From: Diploscapter coronatus
Lineage: Eukaryota; Nematoda; Chromadorea; Rhabditida; Rhabditidae
Direction of reading: 5' to 3'
Assembly: GCA_964036155.1 (NCBI GenBank)
Contig: OZ038422.1
Location: forward strand, 63,945,201-64,009,200
DNA length: 64,000 nucleotides
A program made the translations under genes and the position numbers. Positions 1-13,569 of the stretch are shown piece after piece (the stretch's first letter is position 1; each line of letters opens with the position of its first letter). Under the pieces are notes generated by a model. That model ran no database searches. It was given only the letters and a program-made list of their open reading frames with translations, and had not been told where the DNA came from.

Positions 1-665
1 CACTACGCAAAATAATTCGTTAAAATTATTCTTACTTTAATTTTTCGAATAAGGTGAAATAAATATTCGACAGAAAATCATGATCGATTAAAAATTGCAT
101 TACTTAAAATCATGATTTTCTTTCCCTTATCCTTATAATTTTTATGCTTATAAAAATCTTATTAAAATGAAATGAAATCCTTGTTTTCGTGGAATGGCTA
201 ATGGTTATCCTTTTCTTTCACTTTACCAAATGGCATAATTTAGTGTAATGACATGACTTCCAAAAGAAAAATTTTAATATCTCAAATTTTCAGTGCCATC
301 ATTAGAAAATAAAAATGAGCAATATTTTTTCTCAATTGCACTTTCTTCTTAGATGATAAAGTCTGAAAAAGCGAAAATACATATCCCCAGCTTTATCGAA
401 ATGTCATGCTATTACACCAATTTCCATAAAGTCAATAAACAACTCCTTTCCACTGAATCATGTTTATTAACTGTTGAAAACAACGCGATCTATCGTTTAT
501 TTTCTTTGCGTAATGCTCTTTCTCCATCGAAAAAAGAAAAAGCACTGCGTTTCTCTTTTTTTCGTTTCCTCTCTTCACCTCGCTTGCCCGAAATTTATCG
601 CGTTGGTTGTTAATAAATTTGATTTAGTGCCGCCTTTCAAACAAACCACCTTCCCTTGAAATATT
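1..665. other. AT-rich spacer downstream of lin-45
   Basis: No gene is supported here. The stretch is AT-rich with stop codons in all frames; the open stretch at 353-613 has no recognisable motif, no good splice partner and a composition like the rest of the spacer. It presumably holds the 3' UTR and poly(A) site of the lin-45 gene, which ends leftwards at 666. Confidence 0.5.
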
Positions 666-3600
666 TCACACCAGCGCTCCCAAATGGTGTCGGTGCCTGG
701 GGTGGAGTGGGTAGTCCGAATCGATGGCACCCATCATCCCGAATGTCACCGGCCTCTTCGAGGTCGCTAAGCAGGGCTCCGATGTAGACCGACTCAGTTT
801 CGGCAACGAAATCAGGCGGAGAGAGTCCATTATCTGGAGATTTTTCAAATTTATCTTTTAAAGTTCAATTCATTTTTTGCGCTTTTTGAAAGATATAATC
901 CAGCAGAAATTCACTGTAGCCAATTTTCTCTATTAAACAAAACGTCTAAATCTATAGTAGAACAGAGATTATATTTTTGCTCAACAGAAACCTCTAGCTT
1001 TATTTTTTCATATCTACGAAAACCTATGTCAAAATGACAATAATTCAAATGCTCCCTAAGTCTGTTTGGAAATATCACGAAATAAAAATTTCGAAAAATA
1101 AACAGTTTAAAATTCGCACCTCATTAAACTCGGGTCTCTCCTCTCTCTTATGTTTTATGCACTGCTCGTACAATTCGCGCATCAGTTTGGGGGTGTCCGA
1201 GCGAATTTTCGAGGCGTCGGGTCTCAGATAATTTCTTCCAACCTAAAATATCTTTTTTAGAAAATGCACTTTAAAATTTTTCCCTAATCCAGCCCTTTAA
1301 ATAGAAAAAAGTCATTAGTACAATTTCATATAATACCCCTTTTCTTTAAAAATTTGTAAAGTGCACAATATTTTTCTTTGATAGTTCATAAAATACACTC
1401 CTCTTTCAAAAATTTAAAAATTCTCAAATACACCCCTTGTTTAAAATTCGTAAGATAAAACCGACCATAAACAGAATCTGGTCCCTGGAATTAATGTTCT
1501 GATAGGGCAGGCATCCGGAAAGGACCTCGTACATGCAGATTCCGAAGGCGTAGACGTCGGATTTAGTGGTGTAGGGGTTGTTGTCCTGCATCCGAATTAC
1601 TTCGGGAGCCTGCAATTTCACAACTCAAGAGGTCCTTCATTTTACTAAAAATAGAACATTTCCTCAAAAATCAAAATTTTTGACTTTTTGCATAGGGACC
1701 ACCAAGCCAGGCCCCTTTCATTTGATTCAATAATGACATTAGTTTGAAAGGTCCTCAATTATCGTCGATAATTGCCCAATTAGATTAGTTTTTCATAATC
1801 TAACGGTGCTCACTATACAATTCGATGATGCTTCACGTGGTGGCATTGATTTTTTTTTTCTACAAATCCGCAATAACGGTTTCGTAATTGCGTGTCAAAT
1901 GCAAAACATTGCTGAAAACTGAAAAATGGACTTTTTGAAAGGTACTCTGGATTTTTTGATATACTATCCCTCTATAGCCTGAGTAAAAATTTTGAAAATC
2001 GGCTTGTCAAACGAACATTCCGAAGGTACGCAACTTCTGGTTTGATTTTTCTTCTAGTTAGCAGCCTATATTGCTTTTGCGAAAAATCATAAAAATTCCA
2101 GCAAAGCAAGTTCGGTACAAAACGAGAAGAGATTCAAAAGAAATCCAACAAGTTGAGGTGGAGAAGAAAGCAGACAGTGCGCTATTTCTCCTTACTCTAC
2201 ATATCCTCTGCGTGTCTAACATATTCCACAAATATAAGCGCGAAAGCGGGTTTTCGCAAATCGACTTTTTATTCATTTTATGCTAATTTTTTCTCAGAGG
2301 ATGGATGAAGAACTCAATGAAGACCTCAAAAATTGGTCTTTCATTCAGTTTCGATGAATTCCTGATTATGGATGGCGGTCCCTATTTTTATAGTAAAAAG
2401 TTATGATTTTTCAGGTTTTTAATAAAAATGAAAATCCAAATTTCTGCAACAATCGCCTACCATCCAGAGAATCGAGCCGGTGGGCTGCTGGGTCTGCTGA
2501 CCGGCGGTCCACTTGGATTTGACTGTCGCCAAACCGAAGTCCCCGATTTTCACCGTCATATCCTCTGCGCCGATGTTACCCATCAGGAAGATGTTATTCG
2601 TTTTCAGATCCCTGAAATTTAAAAATTTTATTTGTCAAAATTAAAATAATTTTTTTTTTTGATTTTTTAAACTTGCCTGTGAATTATGTTCTTCGAGTGC
2701 AGATAGTTCATGCCCAGCGTGATCTGCTTGAAAATGTCCATGATCGCCGTCATTTCGAACTCGACCCGGGGCTCTGAAATTAGTTAATTACCCTTATCAA
2801 CTCATTAATCGTCCTAATTATCATCTCATTTAATACCCCATTATGACTTAATTACTCCAATTAACTGACCGACGACATGAATATGCCTGTACAAACTGCT
2901 TCCCTCGCACCACTGAGTCACGATGGCTAATTCAGGCTCCCGCACCCAGCCCATGAAAAGCAAAACATTCAAATGTCTTGTTTTCTTTAGGACGGCCACC
3001 TGAATTTTTTCCTTTATTTTTCAAAAATTCGAACTTTTCTAAAAATTATCGTTTTTTTTCTGCACACAGCGCAAAATTTGTTATTACAAAAAGTGATTTT
3101 TCAGTATAAGATGAAAAATTTGTTTAAAATATAAAACGAAAACAAATTTATGCAAGAGAATAATAACTTCTTGAGTAGCTTTCTCTATAGAAATTTGCAT
3201 AAAAATTGAAAAATGTGCTGATTTAGAATGAAACCTCATTTTTGAAGGCGTGCAACTGTTGAATGGTGGGTTCGCCGACGTTCAGCTTCTTGATGGCCAC
3301 CTGCCCAAAGTACTCCCCTCTGTACACAGTTCCAAACGACCCAGAGCCGACCTTCTGGTCGATACGGATATGTTTCAGGTCGATCTGGAAAAACAAACAA
3401 GTTTCGATTTGGTTTTTCAATTCAAAATTCATCCTCATCTTCTGTCCACTATCATATAAGACCAATTTATTGTAGCTTTTTTTTTTCTGAAACTTATTCA
3501 AAAATCTACATGAACGCCACGCATATATTGCTGTAACCTTTCTTCGAAAAATTATTTTAAAAAAAACTAATAATAATAAATAAATAAATTTAAAAGGTAA

Positions 3601-6097
3601 ATAAAAATACACACACACACACAAAAAAAAAAAAACCGACCTCCCAATCCTCGGCGAACTTGTTGGCCAGCGCTCTCGTCCTCAGGGGCTCCAATCTCTC
3701 TCCGGGAGACCTGGACCTGTTTCGGAAGAACCCTGGGGAGATCTTCTGAGGTGGCGCCGACTGAGGCGGCGTGAGCGGAAGGGCTTGAAGCTGCTGGGTG
3801 AGTTGATTAACGGGCAAGTGCATGGAGTTCGGAGGAGAGGAGCAGGTCGAGCTGAATAATGAGCAATCCGCATAATAATGACAATAGTCGTTTAACGCTA
3901 GATGATTTTCTAATGACAGAGGGGTTAGACGCGTCAAAATATCTACCTTGGCGTATTCGTGGCGAAAGTCGGAGGCAACATCTCTGGGCCCTGATTTCCA
4001 ACGCCCAATGGGTGAAGTCTGTGATGGGACCTAAACATCGAAATGTTTAAAACTCAAAAATCCTGACCACAAATTTCAAGAGAAAATGCAATTTTACCTG
4101 TTAGCGTAATTAGCATACGGCGCATTTGAAGCGTTCAAATTTTGGGCTGGCGTCATGTCGACTGAAAATTAAAACTTCAACAAATTTCAATGTACAATTT
4201 GGCACCTGATCCCTGAAGCACCTTCCGGCGATTCACCATCTGACCGGTGGCCTTGTCGCGGAGCTCTGAAACCAATAGTTTAAATGTTTTGTTCAACACT
4301 TGCAAAAGTTTCAAAATCTCACCCCCAACCTCGGCCGCATCTAAGGCATCTAACATCCTTTGATTGGCCTCCAACCCGTCATTTATGGCGTTTATGTTAG
4401 GAGCGGAAGACGACCTATCCCTTGGGTAGGGGGCGTGAGCGAGTAATTGTCGAGAGTCGGGCATCGTTCCTGAATTTTTACGATTATCTTTTCCATTTTG
4501 TTTTTATGTGTTAATTTTCAATTCTTTAAATATTCAAATTTGACTCTTCAATCTTTTAGAATTCTTTCTACCTGTCGGATTCGGCACATTCTGCTGTCCA
4601 GAAGAGGTAGACGGAATCCCAGCGCCGTGTCTTTTTACTCCGCCGACTCTGGAAAATAGAAAAATATTTTCATTTCTATAGAAAAATCGTACAAATTTCA
4701 TTTTAAAGACGTTTTTTTGATAAATTTAAATTTCTAAAACCTGAGAAAAAATGATAAGAATAATAGAAAAATCCAAGTTTAGCCCCACCTCCTCAAATCC
4801 TGATGACTCCCATTGCTGCTATGGACGGGTGACTCTGCACTAGTGGACTGTCCTCCATGTGGTTGCAATTGCAGCCGAATCATGTCCCCGACAACCGAAT
4901 CAGGCCCTTCGACTTCATTAGCGATTTTGAGCAGGCGCTGGGCGAGCTGCATTTTTTTTATTTAAAGAAATTCTTTTGCTCATTTTTAAATCTTCTGAAC
5001 AACGAATTTTAAAAGACCAACATAATATGGTTTTATAGAAAATCGGGATTTATGATTTTTTTGGAAAAAGGACAAAAGAAATTTGAAACAAATTCTGACC
5101 TGGCCATCATAGTGCACCGTCCTGATGAGATCGCAATAGAGTGGAGCGGAAAACGAGCAGCGCTGATGAAATTTGAACTGGCAAAATTCGCAGCGGTAGC
5201 CCTGAAATTTTGTTTTCAATAAATAAAATTGTACGAATTTCTAATTTTCAAAAAATAAAAATAGAAAAAATTACCATCATCCAAATCGGAGTCTGACAGA
5301 CGTCACACGACTTCGGAGGAATGAAGGTTTTCCTGAAAAATGATATATATTTTAAATTCAGCTCAAGTTAATTTAAGCCTAAAGGCAAAACAACTTGTTT
5401 AAAGTTCGTACCTGACGATGACGTGTTTGATCGATGACACCGTGTTGAGATACTCCGAATGAACCCAGATCTCATTTGTAGGTAGGTGAGCAGCAATGGT
5501 TTCCAGGTCTCCCTGGAAGAGTTTTGATTAGTTTTTAAACTTTTCAAATCTCACCCCCAGATCAATTTGTTCGCTTCTCGGGTCAGCCGAGACATTGACA
5601 TGGCACAGTTGTGGGGTGATGTTTCTTTTTCTGAAAATTTCAAATTTGAAAATAAAGATCTTAGACTCAAGCCTGAAATATTTGCTCAAAATGAACATTT
5701 TTAAGGCTGAACTTCAAAATTCCAAGGTCAGACTTAAAATAATTTAAAATTTGACCTGAGCAATTTAGAAATGGCTTCTCTTCCCGTTTCACCCGGCTTG
5801 ACCTCCAATTTCGAGTGCTGGTCGAAAGGCAAGTGAACGTAGATCAGCTTGCCAGAGAGACTGAAAATTTTATCTTTTTCAAAAATAAAAATTTCAAAAA
5901 CTTACCGATTCAGATCTTGCTCACTGTTTGAGTCCATATGTTGACTGTGAGCCATGGGGGAGGAGGGACTGAAAATTTTACCTTTTCAATTTTCAATCTT
6001 TTCAAAATGTGTTGATCCTTTACCTGAGCGTGGGACTCGGTTCTTTAGATTCTTTTCTGCTTCCGCCGCCGAACGCACTGCCCAGAGACCTGCTCAT
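666..6097 (-). CDS. lin-45: Raf serine/threonine protein kinase (LIN-45 orthologue)
   Basis: Spliced gene of about a dozen exons encoding the Raf MAPKKK that links active Ras to MEK and ERK. Order of domains: ATG at 6097 ([12 protein letters not shown]), Ras-binding domain at about 5950-5420 ([29 protein letters not shown]), C1 zinc finger at about 5340-5100 ([26 protein letters not shown]), a disordered linker, then the kinase domain at about 3640-700. Visible kinase motifs are [11 protein letters not shown] (P-loop), VAIKKLN (lysine), RDLKTNN (catalytic loop), [13 protein letters not shown] (DFG and activation segment) and APEVIRM. Both 14-3-3 sites are present: [11 protein letters not shown] before the kinase and RSTSEP after it. 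The linker contains [18 protein letters not shown] and RSRSPGER, which I recall as nearly identical in C. elegans LIN-45. The last exon ends at the TGA at 666-668. The longest intron (1617-2455) contains a transposon-like insert. All key residues look intact. Confidence 0.95.
1693..2384. mobile_element. Putative TA-flanked DNA transposon remnant in a lin-45 intron
   Basis: The ~840-bp intron between the DFG exon and the APE exon contains a ~690-bp block. It is bounded by TA|GGGACCACCAAGCCA on the left and an inverted TGGATGGCGGTCCC|TA on the right: imperfect terminal inverted repeats of about 15 bp, each next to a TA dinucleotide. Further in, TTTGAAAGGTCC and a loosely inverted counterpart also match. 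TA duplication is typical of Tc1/mariner elements. No intact transposase is visible; the 71-codon open stretch at 2071-2286 has no DDE motif that I can see. This is inference from ends only. Confidence 0.4.
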
Positions 6098-7738
6098 TTT
6101 GGTTGACCGTGGACCTATCCTCGATTTTTCGAATTTTTGGGATCGAGCCAAGGCTTCAATCCAACCCCCAATGCCTCGACACACCAACAGATACTGTTCT
6201 CTGGAAATCGATTAAATTTTAACAAATCTGGAAAATCAAAAAAGAATTATTGCTTCGATGAAAATCGGTAGCTCTGAAAACTTGACATCTATAGAATGTT
6301 TCCGACATGTTGAAAACCAGAAACAGCAGTTTTCCAGAAAAATCGATATGTTCTGGGAAAAGATATATTCAGGAAGTTCTAGGGCGATTGAATAAAAGCT
6401 AAAGATCAATATAAAATCCCGAAAGAAAGCGATGTTCCAGAAATTTGTTTGAAATGAAGCAGTTTTCTATACAAAAATACGAACATTCGACAAGTTCTGG
6501 AGACCTTAGGAAAGAGAAGTCCCAATTTTGTCATTGATAGGCTACTTGTCAATAAAAGAGGATTTCTTCTTTATCACTGATTCCAGAACACAGAGTGACA
6601 GAGTCATATGCTTAATCATTGTGAGATGATAGAAATGCAGAGTTAGAGAATTCGTGAACAATATAAGAGCCTTGTGGCCCTGTGCTCGGGACAAGAGCGA
6701 TTCAACTAAAAAGGAGCGAAGGCGGGAAATATCGTGGGGAATTAAGAGAGCGAAGAGAGAATTGGACCGACAGAGGAATAGTTTTAGTTTTTAAGAGGGA
6801 AAGAGAAAAGTCAAAAGTCCCTCCTCCCTTTCTCATACAAATAGATTATTTCAGCGTTCATAAGGAAAGTGAGAAAAATAGTACGAAAGGACGAGAGGCT
6901 GAAGAGAATGGGAAATGGAGAGAGAGAGGATTTTCAAGAGAGACAAAAGGGGCAGAAATAAGGAAGAGAGAAGTAGTACGGGAAAAGGAGAGAACGAAAG
7001 AGGCAGGAAGAAAGACCCAGTGTTATTTCTTCGCAAGCAACTTCACTCCTCCTTCTCTTCCTCTCTCCTTTCGCCCCACTATTTCGTCTTTCATCGATAT
7101 TCTTGCATGGGTTTGCTTTGCCGCTTGGCGTTTACTGCGTCAGAATAAAAAACAACGTCTTCTACCCAGATTATGACTTAAACCCAGGGCCACTGTGAGG
7201 AACTTTCTAAGCAGCTGCAATCTCGTTAAAGTCGATAGTCGCTCGAGTGAGAAGGAGGGTGATATTTTTTATCACACGGCTTTTTCGCTATCTCTTTTAT
7301 CACCACGGATTTTCCCGCACCAGTCCGATTTTGAAAACTCGCCTGGACGAAATACGGGGTTTCAATTCTTTCCCGACCGGGGACTTTTAACTCCATTGGT
7401 TTCCGCAATCCCGCATACCGAATTACAAAAACCCCCTATTTTCAAGCGTTGTCTGAGAAAAATTTTGAAACCCCATAAGAATTCATTTTCCCCAAATTTC
7501 CGTTGGAGTTTTCATTTAAAAACCTCGAATTTTCCGATTTCAAAAGACGATGATTTTCGCTGGAATTTCGTGATTTTCGATTTTTCAGGTGGTCTCCCGG
7601 GCGAATTCCTGGATTCGCTGCTTTACGGGCTTTCCATCGGAGCAACAAATCAAAACCGGTACGGGCGAGGACTCGGAGTGTCTTTCCAATCCAGTACGGG
7701 GCACGGACTCGTAGTGCGAGATTCTGAGTCGAGATACG
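6098..7738. promoter_or_regulatory. Divergent spacer between lin-45 and the USP gene
   Basis: About 1.6 kb separates the two divergent start codons, so it should contain both promoters. It holds a striking purine-rich tract at about 6710-7012 (repeated GAGAGA, AAAGGG and GGAAAG words) followed directly by a pyrimidine-rich stretch at 7040-7090 (CTTCTCTTCCTCTCTCC). The strand asymmetry keeps several frames open, which explains the long but meaningless reading frames there. No TATA box was assigned. A likely trans-splice or intron acceptor (TTTTTCAG) lies at 7581-7588, upstream of the USP start. Confidence 0.45.
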
Positions 7739-10700
7739 ATGACGGCCTCGGAGTACGAGATGAACGACAACAACTCGAGCGGGTCGGGCACCGGTCAGCA
7801 ACCGGTCGAGGGGACGGCCGCCAACGGCTCTGATCACCTCAAGGAGAACTACGATAAGGTAATGAAAATTTCGATTGGGAGCTCTTCCACCCAAAATAGG
7901 GGACAGAACATAAAATGAACTTTCAGACCATCGAGCCCACACAAGAGGACCTGAAAAATCTCGTCACAGAAGTGGAGAACGCCTCTTTGAATGTGGGAGA
8001 CAAGTGGTGGGTTCAGGTTTTCGAAAAATGTTCCAAAATCTAAAAATGGCAATGTTTCCAGAAAATTTATTTCCGTTTCGAAAAGTCCAAGAATGTTTTC
8101 TTAGTCCCTAAAAATAAAAAAAAAAAAAAATGCTCCCAATTGATTTCAGGTACGTGCTGGATCACGTGTGGTGGAAGAAGCTGGTCGAGGCGTCGCGCAA
8201 CGGCTATCCGGAAGACGTGCCCATTCTCAACAACTCGGCCATCTCTATGACCAAGAAGGGCAAATTCTATCTGGTTGGAAAAGAATAAAAGTTTTAAAAA
8301 TAAAGATTATCAGTTTTTCTCAATCTATGAGTAAGAAAGGCAAATCTTTATGATCAGAAAACTTGCATTTTTATTCCAAAAAAATCTTTCCTGAAGATAT
8401 AAATGAACCAAAAATCTTTTTTTTTTTTTTTTAAATAAAAACATTTCAGAAATGGGGTCTGCACGAATCTGTGGACTACGACACAGTGCCAATGAAGGCG
8501 TTCGAATTCATCCTGCGTTCGTACGCCGTCGAGAACAAGAACCGAGATATCATCGAGCGAGAAGTCGTCGCCAAACCTGGGGGAAAACCGTACATTGAGA
8601 TCTACCCCAGACACGTCACGGTAGGCTAGAACAAAGGACTGCAAATTGAAGAACTCGTGATCGTGAAAGTATCGTGGTTCCGATGGAAAAATTAAAAGAG
8701 AATGATTCTAAAATTTATCATGACGGATTTCGAATATCACATGGACTCTAGAGAATATTCTTGTAGAAAATATCTAGATATCAGTTCTCAAGATCAACTT
8801 ATTTTGGAAGTTTTGAAAAAGGCATTTTTTCATACGGAACATTGATAAAAATAAGATAAATTTGAAATGTTCAGTTCGTTTCGTCCCGTGATCTGTCGCA
8901 CAAGAAGGTGGTCGACCTGACGCCTACCGATACGATGGGTAAATTTCTTCAAAAATCAAAATTAACACATTTTCGGCAAGAACTTATTTCTTCAAAATAA
9001 AAAAAGCTAATTTTGGCAAAAATGGATCCCTGAGAATGACTCGTTCCAGAGACCCTGCGCGACAAGGCTTTGGCTGAATTGAAGCTGGTTGCCTATCAAA
9101 CCGACCAGCTGCGCTTCTACATTCAGCACTCCGACCGAATGGAGCTGATTGACCTCAGTCAGAATCTCGACAACTATTTCGACACTGCACAGGAGGTAAA
9201 AATTGACGTCATCTGAAAATGGCGTCGCCAAAATAAAAGGTTCTTTTTCTATTTTAGGTTATCGTCGATTCTATCCAGGACGGGCGTTGGTTCTACCAGG
9301 ATTCTCAGCAACCGCTGTTCGGCAACCCTGTCGGACCGCCAACGTAGGTTTTGAAGTTTTTGAAAAGGGCGATTTTCCAATTTTAAGCAATTTCAACTCA
9401 CCCTTCAACGGGCTGGGAAGCTCCTCGTCGAGGTCGGCGTACCACAGCTACGTCCGAGGCGCCTGTGGACTCCAAAATCTGGGGAATACCTGCTTTATGG
9501 CATCGGCTCTGCAGGTAGGCTAAATATAAATTGAAGAAAAATTTCATATATCTTCGTGAGAAATGAAAAGAAAAAAAGCATACCCTTTTCTAGATTCTTA
9601 AAAAAATTTATAAAAAATGAAAACAAGGAGCATTTAAAAATCGATGTTAAAAATTGTAGTGCCTTTCCAACGTCCCTCCATTAACGGAGTACTTCCTGTC
9701 GGACGCCTATCTAAAGGACATCAATGAGAGTAACCCCCTTGGTGCACACGGTGAACTGGCTAAGGCCTATGGCGAGCTGATGAAGCAGATGTGGTCGGGG
9801 GAGATCACCAGTTTCGTGCCCAGGAGGATGAAGGTTTTCTTTTCATTTTAAAAACTTCTAAAATTAGAAATTGCAAAGACGAATAACATTTTTCCTATAG
9901 AAATTGCAGATGCTTTGAAAATGCAATTTAAAAAATAATATACGCTTTTAATTCCAGTCTATAATCGGTCAATTCGCGCCCCGATTCAATGGCTACCAGC
10001 AGCAGGACGCGCAGGTAAAGTTTTCTAAAAATTTTAAAGAGTAATTTTTTAAAAAATCAGGAACTGATGGCCTTCCTTCTGGACGGATTGCATGAAGATC
10101 TGAATAGGGTCAAAGTCAAACCCTATTCTGAAGAGGACGAGAACATAGATAAGTTGCCTGAGATCAAGGTATTTTTTATTTTTAAGAATGAAAAACTACT
10201 AAAAAGCAATTTTCAGCAAGCCGAGCAAGCGTGGGCCTCCTACAAGGCGAGGAATGATTCAATTGTGGTGGACAAGGTGCACGGACAGCTCAAATCCACT
10301 CTGATCTGCCCGGTCTGTAGCAAGGTCAGCAACATTAGAACAAAAATTGTAAAATAAAGAAAATAATAAAACATAAAGTAAATCATGAGACAGGTGTGTA
10401 TAAGAATCTGGAGAACATTTGTATTGTAAAAATGACGAGAATAAATTTCAGGTGAGCATCAAATTCGACCCGTTCTGCTATCTGTCCGTGCCACTGCCGC
10501 CTAAAGAGACGAGCCTCAAGCAGCGAATTGTCGTCATGCACCCCATGCAGCCGGAAAGGAGATGGGCTAAAGTAAGAGAAGAAATGTGTCTATGCTTTAA
10601 CATTGGAGAAAATATTTGAATATCTCATTTTTCAGTTCATGATCACCATGACGCGTTCTACCGTGGTTGAAGACGTCTTGCCAATGATTCTGGACAGCAT

Positions 10701-13569
10701 TCGGCCGGTAAGAGATATGACTAGTTCAAAGACAGGATTATTGTAACTCTTATCTGATAATAAATAAAATTTTTATAGGCTTATAGGTTACTGTAGATTT
10801 TTCGAAAATTAGCATAGAATGTTTTGCAGAAGCCACCCCCTGAGACCGACCCCTATATGGTGTTTTTCGCCGTCCCACTCGGCTCGGACGATATAAAAGT
10901 TCTCACGTAAGGAAACTTGGAATATACACCGTTTTTAGGCCTCCTATACTTACATACGGTTGTATTTACAAGCAGTGCTTTTTGTTGTTTTTCCACTTTT
11001 CCTAGATTCCCTACTCTTTCTATCCGTCTGTGAATACAGCCGTATGTGAGAACAAGAACCCCTTTTTTTAATTTAAAAATCAACTCATTTGCAAACTTTA
11101 AGTTTTTTTTTTTTAAATGCACCGTTTTGTCGGAAAAAATTTTTATACCGTAAAATTCAACTTTCAGGGCGGACGCGGTGGTTTCTGCAGCGAATACGGA
11201 CATCGGAAGTCGCGAGGTCTACGCCGCGATCGTCCAACACGATCCCGAAACCGCTACCACCGTCATCATCAAGTAGGCTAATTCTTCTTTTCTTGGAGAT
11301 ATGTTAACTTTTCACGAAAATTCTCTTGTACTTCTTATTTCAAAACTTGCTCTACAAAAATGAGTATCTTTAATTTATCGTGAAAAGGGGGCGAGGCTTA
11401 AAAATCAAAATATTGCCTTTTCAGAAACCAGAACAACGTCGGCCGGTCACTGTCGTTGCCGCTGATCTTCACGGTGGCGAACCCGTCTGTCGTGACGAAG
11501 AAGTTCCTCGAGGACTCTGCCAAAAAGGCCACCGAGAGGATCTTCATCGACGAAAAGAAGAAAAACGGTCCCCAGGTTAGGAATTTTGAAAAGTGTCAAC
11601 TATCGACTAATAATGCAAATTTTTGAATAGAAAAAATCTGGACTTTTGACAACATTTAATTTCGTTTTTTTTGATAATTGAAACTTTAGCAAAGAAACCT
11701 TGATTCTAGAAAGGTTTGCACTTGAATAAAAAGAAATGAAATTTAGAATGCTCAGATGACTACGCAGCAGTCCACTGAACCAATGGACGTTGACCAGCCA
11801 GGAGCGGCGGCAAGCCTCAATCAGGGCGCCGACGAGGCGAAAGAGGACGATGGGGGTACAAATTCAAATTAAAAAGAAAAAACTAAAGAATAAAAATTTA
11901 AGAAAAGAAAGTTGAAAATGTTGAAAATAAAAGTAAACATTTATATATTGCAAATAAAAAATACATATTTTAGAAAATACAAAGTTGAAAGAATTTAAAA
12001 TTTCCAGCCCCCTACAAGATCCTGATCAAATCGATCCAAATCGATGGCGCACAATCGGAACTCATCCCCTTCCACGATGAAGTCATCGCGCAGGTGCCAG
12101 ATTTTTAAATTATGCAAATTTTTACTTTATTTGAAAAATTACGAAAAAAAACTCCGAATTTTTCAACAACCCAGATATTCCAGGAGACCAAGAAAGCCCT
12201 GGAAGCGGCTGCAGCAGCTGGAACTTCAGGTCACCCGCTCGCGGCCAAAACCATCAACATAGTCTTTCAGTGGAAGGAAAAACAAAAGTTTAACACCTAC
12301 AGGGGAAATGTGAGAAAATTTCGAATTTTCAAAAGATGAAATTTACACCCCCGCCTCCTAAATTTAAATATACTAATTTGTTTAATGAAAAGTGTTAAGA
12401 AATGAAAATTTCTCTTTTCGGGACATAATTTAAAAAGAAATATATTTTCCAGGACCTGATCGACCGTGAAATCAACCTGCCAATCCGTAAAGACATTTCT
12501 CTCATCGAGTGCATCGATCTCTTCACACGCAAGTATGCTAATTTTTGAACCTGAATATCGATTTTTAAAGAACGACCCTTTGAAGAACCGATTTTGTGAA
12601 AAGTCAACCCTAAAACGTTTTTTTTTCAGAGAACAGCTTGGCGAAGAGGACAGCTGGTATTGTCCCCAGTGCAAGAAACACGAAAGGGCCACCAAGAAAC
12701 TCGATCTCTGGAAACTGCCTGAAGTAAAAAAAAAAATATTCTAATTTTGAATCATCAACCGAGATTACTAGCTTTGCAAAAACTAGGAAAGAATTGCTGT
12801 AGCCTTTTTTTGAAAAGTTAGAAAAAAAGGTTACTATTTTGAAAAGAAAATACTATAACTTTTCGAAGATAAAATTTGAATGATCTTTTTTCAGATTCTG
12901 ATCGTGCACCTCAAGAGATTCCAGTACAGCCGTTTCTCGCGCGATAAAATCGACATGAACGTGTCCATCCCGGTCAAGTGAGTTCTCAGAAAAGTGTTCC
13001 CAATCAAGATTTCGGCTTCCAGAAATTTCCACCTGAACGACCGCGTGGCGAACGAGAAGCACGAGCCGGTGGCCTATTCGCTGATCGCCATTTCCAACCA
13101 CATGGGCGGTCTGGGAGGCGGACACTACACCGCGACGGCGCTCAACAAGACAACGGGGAAGTGGTATGGGAGCTTTTCTTTCTTTTGTTCCTAGATTCGG
13201 AAACTTCTGGTAAAATAAAAACCTTCAATGGAAATTACTCTGAGATTGAAAAAATTATTTTATTCTCAAGAATTGTTTTAAAAACTTTTTAAATCAAAGA
13301 ATTTCCAGGTACGACTTCAACGATTCGACTGCGACCAAGGCCCCTGCCCCGCAAGACCCGCTCGTGGACAGACTGCCCTACATCTTGGTGAGTTTTGAGA
13401 AGTTTTTAAAAATACCGTAATTTGGGGAAATGACGTACTCTAAAAACTCGACAGTGTAACCCTCGAGTTTTCTAAATTTTAGGTCTATCGCCGTCAACCC
13501 AAGACCGACTCGAATTCGGCACTCTCTGCTGCAACCGACGCCAATATCGATATGGAAACCGAGGAATAA
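7739..13569 (+). CDS. Ubiquitin carboxyl-terminal hydrolase, USP4/11/15 type
   Basis: Multi-exon cysteine protease that removes ubiquitin from proteins. The start ATG at 7739 ([15 protein letters not shown]) opens an acidic, Ser/Gly-rich leader. Next is a DUSP domain ([16 protein letters not shown], exons ~8150-8620), a ubiquitin-like region (~8880-9320), and the catalytic core. The Cys box is [17 protein letters not shown] (~9465-9665). [22 protein letters not shown] is split over two exons. The zinc-binding pairs CPVC (~10308) and CPQC (~12664) are intact. The long insert between them carries acidic and Gln-rich spacers. The His box [11 protein letters not shown] is at ~13108-13140 and the Asn/Asp box YDFNDS at ~13312. 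The stop TAA is at 13567-13569, and an AATAAA overlaps it at 13565-13570. DUSP-UBL-split catalytic domain is the USP4/11/15 arrangement. All catalytic residues are present, so an active enzyme is expected. I am not sure of the worm gene name. Confidence 0.9.
10951..11048. repeat. Inverted-repeat element, ACGGCTGTATTTACA family, copy 1
   Basis: Inside a USP intron, ACATACGGTTGTATTTACA (10952-10970) is matched on the opposite strand by TGTGAATACAGCCGTATGT (11029-11047), leaving a ~58-base middle. The arm shares the core CGGCTGTATTTACA with the inverted repeat at 27709-27791, so the two belong to one small non-coding element family. Confidence 0.6.

Noticed and set aside
3859..4050. Plus-strand frame [17 protein letters not shown] inside lin-45
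   Set aside because: It is antisense to Raf linker exons and intron on the minus strand, with no plus-strand support.
6682..7176. 164-codon frame in the lin-45/USP spacer
   Set aside because: It is Glu/Arg/Lys repeats produced by a GA-rich tract, with no conserved motif and an unlikely composition for a gene.
7195..7942. Long frames at the USP 5' end on both strands (212 and 166 codons)
   Set aside because: The plus frame differs from the frame of the USP first exon, and the DUSP exons only join to the ATG at 7739. The minus frame is its shadow.
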